Notes: generated by a model not told the origin, from the sequence alone. A stretch of DNA of 64,000 nt from Buxus sempervirens (GCA_947561395.2 OX387192.1:2728001-2792000), one strand, 5' to 3'; positions 44,517-56,094 are shown, numbered from the stretch's first letter. Translations and numbers: made by a program.

Positions 44517-45213
44517 ATTTTGGAACATTTTTTATGTCGTAGCAAATGTATTCGTCACAAATAGCCCTTTTTACCAAGGATTGGGTTGCTTAACGACTGG
44601 AGGAGTTTCTTAACATGTGTTAAATTGATCCAAATCAACTCAAAATTGAACCAATTTTACAATTCGGATTGGGTATTTAGGTTCTAAGGTTTTTAAGTTT
44701 ATGTAAGTTTGGTTTTGAGTCAGACATTTCAGTTCACAATTTGGTTCGGTTATGTTTTGCGTTGACAATCAAAAACCTTGGTTTTGTTTTGGTTTTGGGT
44801 TGATGTCAACCCAGACCAAACCGAATGAGTTGAACCCCTAATACAAACCTCCATCAATTTTATTTTTTGACTTTTTATTAAAAAGCACCACTATCAATTA
44901 AATGCAATTGTGACATGTAGAAATTTTAGTATTATATATTATCTAAATGTCATTAAAAGTTAATATTAGTGATATTTTTTACAAGGAACAATTGCAACAA
45001 AGTGAATTTTGTTGCAAATACTTATATATTTGCAACATTTTTTTTATATGTCGTTGTAGATATACTCGTCACAAATATCAAGTTTTACAATGAACATTTG
45101 CAACAAAGCATATTTTGTTGCCAATAATTATGTATCTGCCACGATTATATAAATCGTTGCAAATAGCCATTTGCTAGCAACGATTTTTATTTAATTGCAC
45201 ATATATTGGTTGT
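44517..45213. repeat. TTTGCAAC-rich transposon segment left of the second X copy
   Basis: It shares words with 27232-27713. Read through X, its end (ATATATTGGT) would join the first segment's start (TTGGTCACAAATA) across one TTGGT. That is what a 5-bp duplication around X predicts. Confidence 0.55.
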
Positions 45214-45580
45214 AACGCCCCAAATCCAGCTCATTTTTTTTTCATGACTCGAATCAACATTAATTAGTGGTACATTACAATCAGCTCAAAAGAAAAAAAA
45301 TAAAAGAATTAAGAGTTACTAGAGTACTTGGAAGCTTAAATTATTCATTAAAATCTGTGTCTTATTATTACATCAAATATTCAAATAAAAGGGAAACTGC
45401 AACTTAACTAACTCCCAAAACTGTACTAGTTCACCTACTATCATTTTAAGAAAATAAAAACACATACATCAATATGCTACTCTTGACTTCTGAATATTCT
45501 AGACTTCAATCCCACAATCAGACTAACCCAAGGGGTCCTCTCCAAGATCACCTGAAAACAAAACATTTAAAAACAATAAT

Positions 45581-45595
45581 GAGATATAAAATCTC
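45581..45595 (-). promoter_or_regulatory. Conserved LTR hairpin, variant (GAGAT-TTTAT-ATCTC), LTR X
   Basis: The stem is 5 bp and the loop is TTTAT rather than TTCG. On the minus strand a U-rich tract ending GTTTTCAG follows (near 45553). Confidence 0.55.
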
Positions 45596-45621
45596 AGCAA
45601 GTAGCAATATGTATGAACGAA

Positions 45622-45626
<5 letters not shown>

Positions 45627-45670
<44 letters not shown>

Positions 45671-45686
45671 CACACACACACACACA
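45627..45686. repeat. (TA)n(CA)n microsatellite
   Basis: About 17 TA and 12 CA dinucleotides in tandem. Confidence 0.98.
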
Positions 45687-45954
45687 TATCATTTACAAAC
45701 CTTTCATGAGTTGCAAAACAATATCGTAAGTATCGCTAAAACAAGAAGACAAAGCCATATAAATTAAATCTACAATTTTCCCTAAATTAATACAAATAGT
45801 TTTTCCCAAAACAATTCATCATGTTAATCATGTCATTTTAATATTTCTTTTCAAAACCATTCTTGTCAAAACATGGCTAAATCGATCAATCAATCTCTTT
45901 TTTTTTTTTAAAGAAATCAAATCATTTATAATTAGTAATTAAATCTCACCCACA

Positions 45955-46640
45955 TGTAGTAGCCTACCTCTACCGCAAGATGTAAACACATAGTATCCAC
46001 ACCTCCTCCACAGGAGAATGCACATCTCTAAACCGCAAGCACCCCCTGCATGAGATAGCATAACTCAACCGCAGAATGTGAACACATAGCACCTACATCT
46101 CCCCCACAGGAGATAGCTCCCTCACCCTTAGGTGGTAACTCACACACCCATCTCCCATGTAGGATACAATCACATAGTAATCATATCTCACTCACATGAG
46201 GTATCTCCCGTGCAGGATGCAATCCCATCGAAACTACATCTCGCCTACAGGGGGTAACACATCTCTCCCTTAGAAGGTAACACGCACATCTCTCCTATGG
46301 GATGCAATCATATCATGATTACGTCTCCCCCACAGGAGGTCTCTCCCCTGCAAGATTTAATCCAATCTGGACTATATCTCCCCCACAGGAGGTAACACAT
46401 CTCCCCTGTAGGATGTAATCATATCATGATTACATCTCCTCTACAGAAGGTCTCTCCCCTACAGGATGCAATCCAATCTGGACTACAACTCCCCCATGTA
46501 GAAGGTAACACATCTCATCAACAGGTAGTAACACACACCTCCTTTGTTGGATGCAATCATATCGTGATTACATCTCCCCCACAGGAGGTAATCCATCTCT
46601 CCTGCAGGAGGTAATCAAATCTCATCCACAGATTGTAAAC
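45955..46640 (-). repeat. Irregular repeat of short CTCC...GGAG hairpins in LTR X
   Basis: Units such as ATCTCC-CCCACA-GGAGAT recur with changed arms and spacers, mixed with GATGCAATCATATC-like words. It occupies the same LTR position as the hairpin arrays in LTRs b and c. Confidence 0.7.
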
Positions 46641-48229
46641 AAATCTCACATTGCCATCATGGCATATAAATCATTCCATGATACATGGAAGAACATAAAT
46701 CCACAATCCAAATCTCGTATATAAAGTAGTTGTCCATATTCAATCAATAATCCAAAACCTCTTGCCAATACTTATTATATTTCAAAACATAGGCTCAATG
46801 TACCCAAATCTGTTATAAAAGCATTTTGATCAATTCCACAACTTAAATAACATCTAAAACAACGTTTTACTAGTGTATGAATCAACCAAATCGATTTTAA
46901 ACAAATTCTGGTACCAAAACTCTCTTTCAAGTCAAAACAAGACATATTTCAGTAGAACGTACTCAAAACTTTATATAATTTTTATAAAATTAATCGTCCA
47001 CCGAAAGCAACTCATAAACACCCAATTCTTATTTATACATGTGTTTGATTTGTATAAAAATCATTTTATAATAAAAATCTGGATATATTTCCCAAAATCG
47101 TAAAATCTAGGTTAGGTGCTCAAGCATCCTGTCTAGCGCTCCCTTATTTAAAATGGGTGCTCAACAGGGAGCTCAAGCAACCTGTCAGGCGCCCACACAA
47201 AATCGCAAAGTCTGGGTTTTCTTTAATTTGCGAAATTTCATTCTAAATCCGAATAACATGAAACAACTCCTCAAATAACTTCTAAATCATCTATTTTCAT
47301 CCTCTAAACATGTTTGATCATTCTAAATACATCTAAACATAGATTTACAATAAATCTAAATCAAAACCTAAAGAAACTCAATACTTTAAGTATGCTTGGC
47401 AATTTTCATAAAACCCATCTAAGATCAATCAAACCAATGAAATCTATTGTATAAAATACATGGTTTAGTATCTCAAATCATCATACATTAAATCTAGATC
47501 AAATCCAAACATTTAAACCTAAAATCATGCAACGATTAAACAAAATGTGTAAGACCCCGAAATTTCTAAAATTTTTAAATTAATTAAAAATATAAAATTT
47601 CTAAATCTATAATTGGGTTATATAGATGATCACATGGAATAAAGAGATCCAGAACATGAAGCAAATCTGACCGTTGGATCATGAAATATTGAGGTAAGTA
47701 TTAATTAAGGGCTATCTTTTAATCTGATTGGCTAGTACATATAGGATTTGATAGGAGAGAGATGTATGGAATCAGGGGACTAGAAAATAGGGTATACGGA
47801 CTAATCATATACCTAAATTAGTTTTCTTTGTATTGATTAGTTGCAGCTAAGAAAGAGAAAAGAGAGACCAAGAGGGAGAGGAGAAGGAGACGCTCTGTTG
47901 GACGCGAGTACTACATCCAAGAGGAACCTATGTCACCGTAGAAGAAGAGATCGTCACCCACTGCAAGAGCAAAGATGAAAGGAAGGAGTTTGGATAGGTT
48001 AGAGGTAGGTAACACCCCGTTTTAGTCGAGATTTTGATTTCCTTCATGTTTGATCGTTGTGCATGTTTTAGTCATATATATATATATGTTTTGATTTATT
48101 GTGGTTGATTATATATGTAGTTGTTGCTTGATATTAAGAAATCACAGTTTTAATCGTCGGATTAGCCGTAGTCGCATGAGCGCCTAGCACAATCGTGGGC
48201 ATGCGTTATTTTGAAATCACGGAATTTAG

Positions 48230-48268
48230 GTCGCTCAGCCATCGCCTGAGCGATGGGCTAGGCGACCA
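48230..48268 (+). promoter_or_regulatory. Strong nested GC-rich hairpin in the chromovirus LTR
   Basis: Inner arms CCATCGC/GCGATGG (loop CTGA) lie inside outer arms GGTCGC/GCGACC with small internal bulges. Confidence 0.75.
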
Positions 48269-48943
48269 TGTAATCGGTGGGTCGCCTATGGGGTTGCTTA
48301 GGCGCCCACCTAGGCTCCTATTATTGAACTATGTTTGTTTGAGGAAATTGTTATTGTTGGTGTCTAGCAAGCATAGTTGCATGTGGATCCATAGTATTAA
48401 GCTTGAGAGTGAAGAGGTTTTTCTTTGTTTAGGTACTCCTAGTTTGCACTCACGCTTCCTTTGGAAGTCAGTTTGCTTTGGAGGGTCTGCATGTATGTAT
48501 GGATAAGCGACCATCTCCATGTATTGATTTAGGTGCTGTATGCTGGTGGTACATGACAAACTTCGTAAGTTTCGTACGCAATAAGTCGATGACTACGCCT
48601 CTTGTCTCAGTGGATATAAGGGTTTGAGGGTCTTAGTAGCTTCGCTCATAAGTCACGTGGTGGCATAGTGAATGGAGAGTTTCTTTTCAAAGACCTACTT
48701 GTCTTCATGAGTCCTACGATGTTGTATGATGGATTATAATGGATTAATTGTGATCTTGCTATTACACTTTTGTGTTGAAATTTATGTTGATGGAAATGAT
48801 TAAACTTGTGAACTGTTTTGATTTGAGTACTGTTTAATCTGTTGAGATTGTATCGTATCCTGCTTATCGCATTTATTTTACCGAGCATGAAAGTAACTAT
48901 CTTCTATATATAAATTGTTTGTTCATGCATGTTATTACCTACT

Positions 48944-48993
48944 GAGATATTCGTATTTCATTCCTATTTGTTTTGTTTTGTTTTGTTTTCAAC
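48944..48993 (+). promoter_or_regulatory. Conserved LTR hairpin (GAGATA-TTCG-TATTTC), chromovirus LTR
   Basis: The stem has one G.U pair in the plus-strand RNA. A TTTTG repeat tract follows. It ends TTTTCAA rather than CAG. Confidence 0.65.
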
Positions 48994-49405
48994 TGATACG
49001 TGTCAGAGAGATGTGGGGTTTGCTTCTGGAGGCGAGTTTGCTAATTTTCTTCCAGAGGACTATTATTATCCAGAGTAGTTAGGTTTTTTTTTTTTTTTTT
49101 GAGGTTGATATTGTTATTAAGACATTGATTAATTTCTGTTATTTTATGGTTTGATGTTTATGATAGTGAGAGTGATAGAACCGTTTTTACCAGACTTGAG
49201 TTATATTTTGATGAGATGGTTTGGATGACTTTAATCCATGCTTATTATTGGTTTTTTATTAATGATAAGACTTCCGCACTTTGATATTAATTGTTAATCA
49301 AATTGAATATAATTGTCTGGTATTTAGAAGCTTTGGGCCCGTAGCACTTTAGATTCGGGTTGAGTACTGGTTTTGCATTAACCCAGGTTCGGGGCGTCAC
49401 AGAGA

Positions 49406-49416
49406 TGGTATCAGAG
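49406..49416 (+). promoter_or_regulatory. tRNA-iMet-type primer-binding site
   Basis: TGGTATCAGAG starts five bases after the LTR end, the standard plant initiator-Met primer site. Confidence 0.9.
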
Positions 49417-49538
49417 AAAAATAGATCCTAACCCTAGGTAGTAAGCCATAGGAGGGTATGGGATTGTGAGCTCGCTAGTTAAAACTCCTAGTAATTATTA
49501 TAGGGGAGTCCTAATGATTGGAATTCTGAATTTTGCAG

Positions 49539-49973
49539 ATGGCTGGTAGAGGACGACGAGCACGCGCTGATATTCCTGTAGAGAGGCTGGATGAGACCGA
49601 GGAGCAACAACAGGATGCCCCACCACTTGGCGATGGTATTTGGGCTATGGTGGGTACCTTGGCAGAATTTCTCACCAAGGAAAGAGAGGAAAGGATAAGT
49701 CAAAACGGGAACGGAAATGGAGGAGAGGAACACTGGAATGCACTGACACATCCTGGAGAGATACAGACGGCACGGAACTTAGAGCAGTTCCGTAAGATGG
49801 ATCCACTGATTTTTAGTGGACAGCCAGATCCGATGGAGGCCGAGAGGTGGCTTCTGAGGGTCGAATGGATAATTGAGGCTATTGACTGCCTTGATGACAA
49901 GAGAATGAGGCTTGCTTCATTTCTGTTCGAGGGAGAGGCAGCTCATTTCTGTTCTGGAAATCACAAGGCATAG
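49539..49973 (+). pseudogene. Truncated chromovirus gag
   Basis: The ATG at 49539 opens an N-terminal Arg-rich and Glu-rich part. It is followed by the capsid start: FRKMDPLIFSGQPDPMEAE then RWLLRVE and RMRLASFLFEGEA. These are typical of Tekay/Del chromovirus gag. Homology stops abruptly at about residue 138, where an aromatic-rich HWW-type continuation is expected, and the frame closes at 49973. The rest of gag and all of pol are missing. An element deletion or a chimeric junction lies near 49945. Confidence 0.88.
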
Positions 49974-50066
49974 TGCTCTAAAAATAATGTCCAAGTCTTT
50001 TAGGAATGACCCCTAAGTGATTATATAGGTTTCCAAGAAGTATAGATGAAGTAGCTAAAAAAAAGG

Positions 50067-51668
50067 GGGAAATTTACAGCAACACCCACTGAGGTTTGGC
50101 AAATGGACACAGACACCCCTATGGTTTAAAATTGATCACTTATAACCCTTAATGTTTTAAAAACCAGCGTTTACTACCCTTGCCGTCAATTGACACCAAA
50201 CGCTATTTCTTCTCTAATAGAACCCTCTTCTTCTTTACTTGAACCCTTCATCCTGCTCTAACATAATAAGCTACTGCTGTGTTTCGTCTACGTCACTTCA
50301 CAAACAAAAAATTTTCATTCTACTATTCTGTTTCTTTAACTTCCTCGCAAAGGAGGAGCTTTCTCTTTTAACTATCAGCCTAATTGAAAAGCGGAGGGTG
50401 AAGAAGCCTAATTTGAAGACTTTGCTGGCAGAAACCAAGGATTTGAAATCCCTTAACTAATGGCCTCGCAAGATGGTGTCTGTTTTTGCCGCGCCGTAAG
50501 CACAGGGTTGGGCCCAGAAGAGGAGGCAAGAGAAAAGGAGGACGGTGAGGGTTCTTCATCGTCTCAACATTAATTAGGCAACACTTTATTGTAGTTATCC
50601 CAAGTCTATCTTAGTCTCTCGTTTATGAAGTTGAAATGAAGAAGAAGAAGATGAATTTTCTCACCAGTTTCCCTGAGACCTTATGATAATGGCGTAAATC
50701 TTTCGAGCCAACCACTACATACTCAGGTTATTTGATTTTCTTTCTTTGGTTCGAACCTCAATATTCCATGTATTGGATGTGTCGTCTGCTGTTGACATGG
50801 TTTTGTTTGATATTCTTTGCACTTTATGAAAGAGAAAGTGAGAAGGACCAGAAATTTCCTAGCTTAAGATTAATGTTGAATCGTTGATGGGGCATCGAGA
50901 GGAAATCCGAGACTGGCCATTGGAGCTATATGTCATGATGCAGATGATAAAGAAAAACGCTAATTTTCTCGAATGGTGATACATATCTTGTAAACGTAGA
51001 CAGAGAATCCAATCGAGGGGGTCCTTATTCGATATTTGTCTGTTCCAATAGCGAATCAAAGAAGCTCTCGTTGTGAATGGGTTCTGTCCCGTGGTTAACT
51101 TTTCGGAATTTCTGTCTGTCCCCACTGGAGATTCCTGAAGAGAGAAAAAATTAGAGACGATGAAGATGAGAAGGAGAAGGTAACAACAAAGCTAGCTGGA
51201 GATTCCTGAAGGGAGAAAAAATAGAGATGCTGAAGATGAGAAGGAGAAGGTAACAACGAAGGGAAAGAAGACAGAGGAGAAAAAGAATTGGTCTTGTGTT
51301 GATAACTATTGTTGATCTGTTGGCTGCAAATGTTGATGCAAGAGCTGGCATTGTCACTTGAATCTCATTGTTAAACCTATTGCAAGAGCGTCTGAGAATC
51401 CGGAGTCAGAGAAATGGGAGGAAAAAATCTGAGATTTTGCCAGAAACCCGATTCCTGTCAAGAGTGTGAAGATGAGTTAGAATAAGTTATGAAAGGGGCA
51501 CTTTGGTCTTTAAAATTAGTAAAGTTAACGCTGTTTCTTGTAAACTGACGGTAGGGATGCCCAATGCCGGTTTTGAAAATGTTGAGGGTTATAAGTGATC
51601 ATTTTTAAACCACAGGGGGTGTTCATGCCCATTAGCGAAACCTCAGGGGGTTTTGTTGTAAATTCTCC
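50067..51668. mobile_element. Non-autonomous MULE with about 135-bp terminal inverted repeats
   Basis: The left end GGGAAATTTACAGCAAC and the right end (inverted) GGAGAATTTACAACAA begin long inverted repeats containing CTGAGGTTT and TGATCACTTATAACCCT. An A-run plus GG (A8GG left, A10GG right) flanks both sides as a 9-10-bp duplication. No transposase is present. The inside holds a frame at about 50239-50460 of unknown origin and a 66-bp direct duplication near 51125-51260. Confidence 0.8.
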
Positions 51669-51680
51669 AAAAAAAAAAGG

Positions 51681-53381
51681 ATTTTTCAGAAGTTTAAAAT
51701 AAATTTCCGGAATGAAAATTCGAGTAGCCCCTCTCATGCGGGTCTCACATTCAATACCTAACACTTAATGTATTCCTTAGTTCGAAAGTCAGATCTTACG
51801 TTGCGGCTTATAACTTGATCGCTCAAGCCTTGCATCTAACGTCCAAGGCCAAGGGATTGGCCAGTTACGTGGTCTAGTTCAATAGGTCTGAAATCCTCTA
51901 TATATATTTTTTACTACCATGTCAAGCGTATGGAGCCAATGGGAAGTTGAGAATTGTCCAACCCAAGTGAAGGTGCATGCTTAAACAAATTGAGCCATCT
52001 CTCTCTCTCTCTCTCTCCAACACTAGGGGACTGCACATGCTACACGTATATCAAAGTTGTGGGGCCCATTTAGATAAACAGCCTACTCTAAAAATAGATA
52101 GCATGCCATTCTAAATGAGTAGTTACAGCACTTTTAAATTTGAATGTGCAAAAAGCACTGACGGAGTCATTATAATGGGGGATTGTCTTGTTTTTGGAGG
52201 GTAATATCTAGAAAACAATTGAAGGGCTAGAATCTGGAGGGAATATTCCCCCTATTCTCTTTACTAATAGTATAGATTATTTTTTTTCTCTTATTGGTAA
52301 AATTTAAATACTTTTTAGGAGAGTATTTGTAATTTAACTTGCTTATTTGAATTTATAAAACTAGGGTCAAATTTAAATACTTTTTAGGAGTGCATTTAGG
52401 ATACTTTTTGAATATGAATTTAAAGATAAATCTCATATTAAGCAACTAATTGTGATTAAGGAATGAAACTTGGTAGTTGAGGACACATCAAATTGGGAAT
52501 AGTGCGCAAATAGGAAGATAAGTGGGGGTATTTCGAGCATAGATTATCAAGCCAGGATCTTTATAATTCCCTTTATATATTAGTATAGATAAGTGAAATA
52601 TTATCTCCCTTTGCTGTAGGTTGTATGTGGGAGATATTTTATCTTCGACAATAGCTTAAAGAGAGGAAGCAGATAAAATGCCATTTGTGGTCAGGGAAGA
52701 GCTTGATATCATGACATCACCACGTTCGTAATTAAGCAATTAACGTGGGTGATTTCAACCCTCTAGAAGCCACAATAATGTTAGGCCAGTAACTTAAAAG
52801 CAAGCTAGAATAAAGTTTCAGAGGGTCCTCTCCTTTAGTAAGTGGTCCAAGGATTATGTTCACATCAACAAAATAAATAATTAGATAGGACAGTTCACTC
52901 AAATTTCTGATTGAGATCCTGTAGAACCTTTATCTAAAACCTTATGTGAAGCCTGCATAGTGATCATGCCATGTGTACTGTGAAACGTTGCAAATAAGGT
53001 TGTAGATAAAGGTCCTACGAAATCTTAATTGGAATAAATTAGCCATTAAAAGAATAACACATTGTTGTATTCATAAATTATCTGTTGGACTTGGGTACCT
53101 AGAGAAAAGAAAATATTTAATTATCAAAAATAAAAAAGAAAAGAAAATATTTAAAAGATATTTTGTCTTGTTTGGTTTCTATTTTACGAATGCAGTGACG
53201 TCAAGCTCTTCCTCGTCCTCAAACGGATTCTTTTCTCTTTCGTCTCTTTCTGAGGTGTTGTCCAAGAAAACAGTTCTCTTGGCAGCTGCTCCACGTAACT
53301 TCTCTGTATTAACTTCCTGAAAAACAAACTGGCGATGGATCAAACTGGGATATTGTAGGAATATCCTGTGGAGGAGGAATA
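51681..53381. other. Intergenic DNA upstream of the intact-frame UGT
   Basis: No gene is recognised. A TC microsatellite lies at about 51991-52018. A block containing AATTTAAATACTTTTTAGGAG is repeated near 52300 and 52370. I see no convincing TATA box for the UGT. Confidence 0.5.
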
Positions 53382-54861
53382 ATGGAGACGAATAAGAGTA
53401 CTCTCAGAGCTCATGTTCTGGTATTTCCTTACCCTACCCAAGGTCGCATAAATCCTATGCTCCAGTTCTCTAAGCGCTTGGCCTCTAAAGGACTCCAGGT
53501 CACACTGGTCACAACTATCTTCATCTCCAAGTCCATGAATGCCCAAGCTGGATCAGTAAAAGTGGAGCCAATTTCCGATGGCTTTGATGATGGTTTTAAG
53601 GGAAATTTCGAAAATATCGATGTCTATCTTGAACGATTTGAAGCTGTGGGGTCGAGAACATTAGCTCAGCTCGTTGAAAGACTAGGCCGTTGTGGCAATC
53701 CTGTTACATGCTTCGTTGGTGACTCGATTTTAACATGGACACTCGACGTAGCCAAAAAACTTGGCTTAGCTTCTGCAGTTTTCTTCACGCAGTCCTGTGC
53801 TGTGAATGCCATCTACTACCATGTGCAACAAGGAAGTTTAAGTACTCCCATTCAAGGGACCATGATATCGGTTCCTGGATTGCCATTGCTTGGAATTTGT
53901 GAGTTACCATCCTTTGTATCTGCACCGGAGTCATATCCTTCGTTGTTGAACATTCTCTTGAAGCAATTCTCCAACATTGAGAAAGCTGATTGGCTCTTGT
54001 TCAATACGTTTGACAAGCTGGAGGAAGAGGTCTTGTTTCAATTATTGATTGAACTAATTAATTATAACTTGTTTGTTGGAGTGGAATTCGCTAATATACT
54101 TGTCTAATTAGTGACCATATGTTCTTGGACTTCATTAGGTCGTGAAATGGATGGCAAAGCAGTGGCGAATGATCAAGACGATCGGACCAACCTTGCCATC
54201 AGTGTACTTGGACAAGCGAATGGAAGACGAGAAAGATTATGGATTCGATCTCTTCAGGCCCAATTCGGATGATTGCATAAAGTGGTTGAGCTCCAAAGGA
54301 GATGGTTCTGTCGCTTATGTATCTTATGGAAGCTTGGCAACACCAAGTGAAGAGCAAATAGAGGAGCTGTCTTGGGGACTGAAGAGGACAAACAGATATT
54401 TCTTGTGGGTTGTAAGGGAATCAGAGAAAGACAAGCTTCCTAGCAACTTCGAAGAGGAGATATCAGAGAAAGGTTTGGTAGTGACATGGTGTTCCCAAAT
54501 GCAAGTATTGGCTCACAACTCAGTGGGGTGTTTCGTAACTCACTGTGGGTGGAACTCAACTCTGGAGGCATTAAGCTTGGGAGTGCCAATGGTGGCAATA
54601 CCTCACTGGACAGATCAAACGACCAATGCAAAATTTATTGTGGACATGTGGAAGGTAGGATTGAAGGTGAAGGTCGATGATAAGGGAATAGCTAGAAGAG
54701 AAGAAATAGAACTCTCTATAAACGAAGTTATGGAAGGAAAGAAGTGGAAAGATATAAGGAATACTCTTAAATGGAAGGAGTTGGCCAAGGAGGCAATAGA
54801 TGAAGGTGGAAGCTCAGATGAGAATATTAAAGAATTTGTTTCAGCACTTTCATGTGTGTGA
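53382..54861 (+). CDS. UGT74-like glycosyltransferase, full-length frame, catalytic His replaced by Arg
   Basis: Exon 1 is 53382-54029 and exon 2 is 54139-54861, with a phase-0 GT...AG intron; this gives 456 residues, the usual UGT74 length. There is no signal peptide, so it is cytosolic. The N-terminal acceptor domain starts HVLVFPYPTQGRINPM. In UGT74F2 and other plant UGTs the residue after QG is the catalytic His; here residue 22 is Arg (CGC, while the minus-strand copy has CAC). The partner Asp (GDS, residue 114) is kept. The PSPG box (about residues 333-376) is complete, from WCSQMQVLAHNS to PHWTDQ, with Gln at its end as in glucose users. The product can probably fold and bind UDP-sugar but may not glycosylate. 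The acceptor is unknown. Confidence 0.88.
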
Positions 54862-54953
54862 TTTCATTGTATTCTATATAAAAACAAGCTCTGAACTGTT
54901 AGTTTAAGATGGTATTGAAACTCAGTGGGTCATCTTGACTGACTCGTGACTTG

Positions 54954-54959
54954 AATAAA
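54954..54959 (+). terminator. Candidate poly(A) signal AATAAA of the UGT gene
   Basis: AATAAA lies 93 bp after the stop. The same block follows the other two UGT copies. Confidence 0.5.
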
Positions 54960-55497
54960 CTTTTGAAAATTTACTAGCTTCAATTAGTTCAATATGACAA
55001 TACATTAAAAAAATGTTTTCTTTATGTTGGAATTTATATTTTGTTAAAAGATTCTCTAGCTTGGGCAAGTACAATTTTATGAAAAATGCTCTTTAGACTC
55101 CAATACACCTGGCGGGGGTGTGTGTGTTTTGGTGGGGGGTGGGCACGGTGGTGCGTTGTTGAACTACAAAAAAAGGGGGCAACAAGGGCGAATTTTTGCC
55201 GGCGGTTTGAGAAAAACGCCGGCAAATGGTGGTTTAGCCGGCGGTTTTTTAAAAGCCGCCGGCAAAAACCCAATAAAGCCGCGCGAATGAATTGTTTTTT
55301 CCATCGTCTTCTTTTTGCCCCAAATTCCAGCGCCTCCTTCTTCCCCTTGGCGCGCGATTAGTTTCCCGTGATGGCCAAGTCATGCCTCTCCTACAACAAA
55401 GTTCATTCACAACTGCATTCGATACTGTCGTTTAGACACCATTTGCAGAGAGAGAGAGAGAGAGAGCAGAGGAGAACCAGTTTGCAATCCATTAACA

Positions 55498-56094
55498 ATG
55501 GCAACAATCAAGGCCGTTAAAGCAAGGCAGATCTTCGACAGTCGTGGAAACCCTACCGTTGAAGTAAGTTTACTTTTGATTTCAGCTTATGCAATCCAGG
55601 GCTTTAATGGAGATCCATTTCTTTTTCTTTTAGTTGGTTTCAGTGCTGTTATCAAGATCGTTTCGTGTTCATTAGGGTAGCAAGCTTTCTCATTTTTGCT
55701 TCATTGTTGTTATTATATTTATCAGTTTTTTGAAAATAAGTTCACGTTCGATTTCAGCGTGGTTAACCATCTGAAACAGCTGATTTCAGTTCAGAAGCCA
55801 CGGTGTTCGATCGGTTTGATGAATTATCAGTTTGTTCAGAGCGCTGTTTCATTTCTATCGTAGTTTCTTTATGGTTGAGAAGGTCTCAGTGCCGATTTCT
55901 TTTCTGATCCGTAGCTTTCGGCCCATTTTTGTTTATTTCGGATATTTTCTACGGCATTATTCCTCTTATCATTTATTTTCATGAATCTGTGCTGTATAGA
56001 GTTGCTTTCTAATTGCAAATAAAATTTCAGGTGGACGTGCTACTTTCCGATGGAACCCTATGCAGGGCTGCTGTTCCCAGCGGTGCTTCGACAG
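55498..56094 (+). pseudogene. Enolase 5' fragment (exons 1 and 2) inside the CACTA element
   Basis: Enolase converts 2-phosphoglycerate to phosphoenolpyruvate in glycolysis. Exon 1 (55498-55563) encodes MATIKAVKARQIFDSRGNPT plus VE. The intron begins GTAAGT and ends TTTCAG. Exon 2 (56031-56094) encodes VDVLLSDGTLCRAAVPSGAS plus T, with the last codon split. This is the plant enolase N terminus; Cys replaces the usual Ala after TL. The leader (about 55310-55497) with a GA run is also present. The third exon (expected GIYEALELRDG) is absent from the rest of the window. Since the fragment lies wholly between CACTA ends, it is best read as a captured gene piece. If transcribed it could make only a 44-residue stub. 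Confidence 0.88.

Larger units (their letters stand above)
45214..47546 (-). mobile_element. LTR 'X', second copy, cut by the chromovirus LTR
   Basis: In plus-strand reading it starts TGTAACGCCCC at 45214, next to TTGGT. It runs until the chromovirus LTR begins. The last 380 bp match 25933-26308. It carries a TA/CA microsatellite, a run of short hairpins at 45955-46640, and the conserved hairpin module at 45581. The remainder beyond 47546 is not found in the window. Confidence 0.8.
47548..49401 (+). mobile_element. 5' LTR of a Tekay-like chromovirus
   Basis: It starts TGTAAGACCCCG and ends GGGGCGTCACA, followed by a TGGTATCAGAG primer site and a gag start. The element is truncated: no protease, RT or integrase and no second LTR are seen. 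The LTR has a strong nested hairpin at 48230-48268 and the conserved TTCG hairpin at 48944. Near its end an open stretch finishes with codons for EDYYYPE and a TAG. Confidence 0.88.

Noticed and set aside
47540-47552. Exact target duplication of the chromovirus LTR
   Set aside because: The bases before the LTR (near CAAAATG) could be one copy, but the second LTR is missing, so no pair can be shown.
48195-48506. 103-codon plus-strand frame in the chromovirus LTR
   Set aside because: It covers the GC-rich hairpin core, has no domain, and sits in LTR U3/R sequence.
55498-56094. Native, functional enolase gene
   Set aside because: Only exons 1 and 2 are present, the next exon is absent from the remaining 8 kb, and both exons lie between matched CACTA ends.
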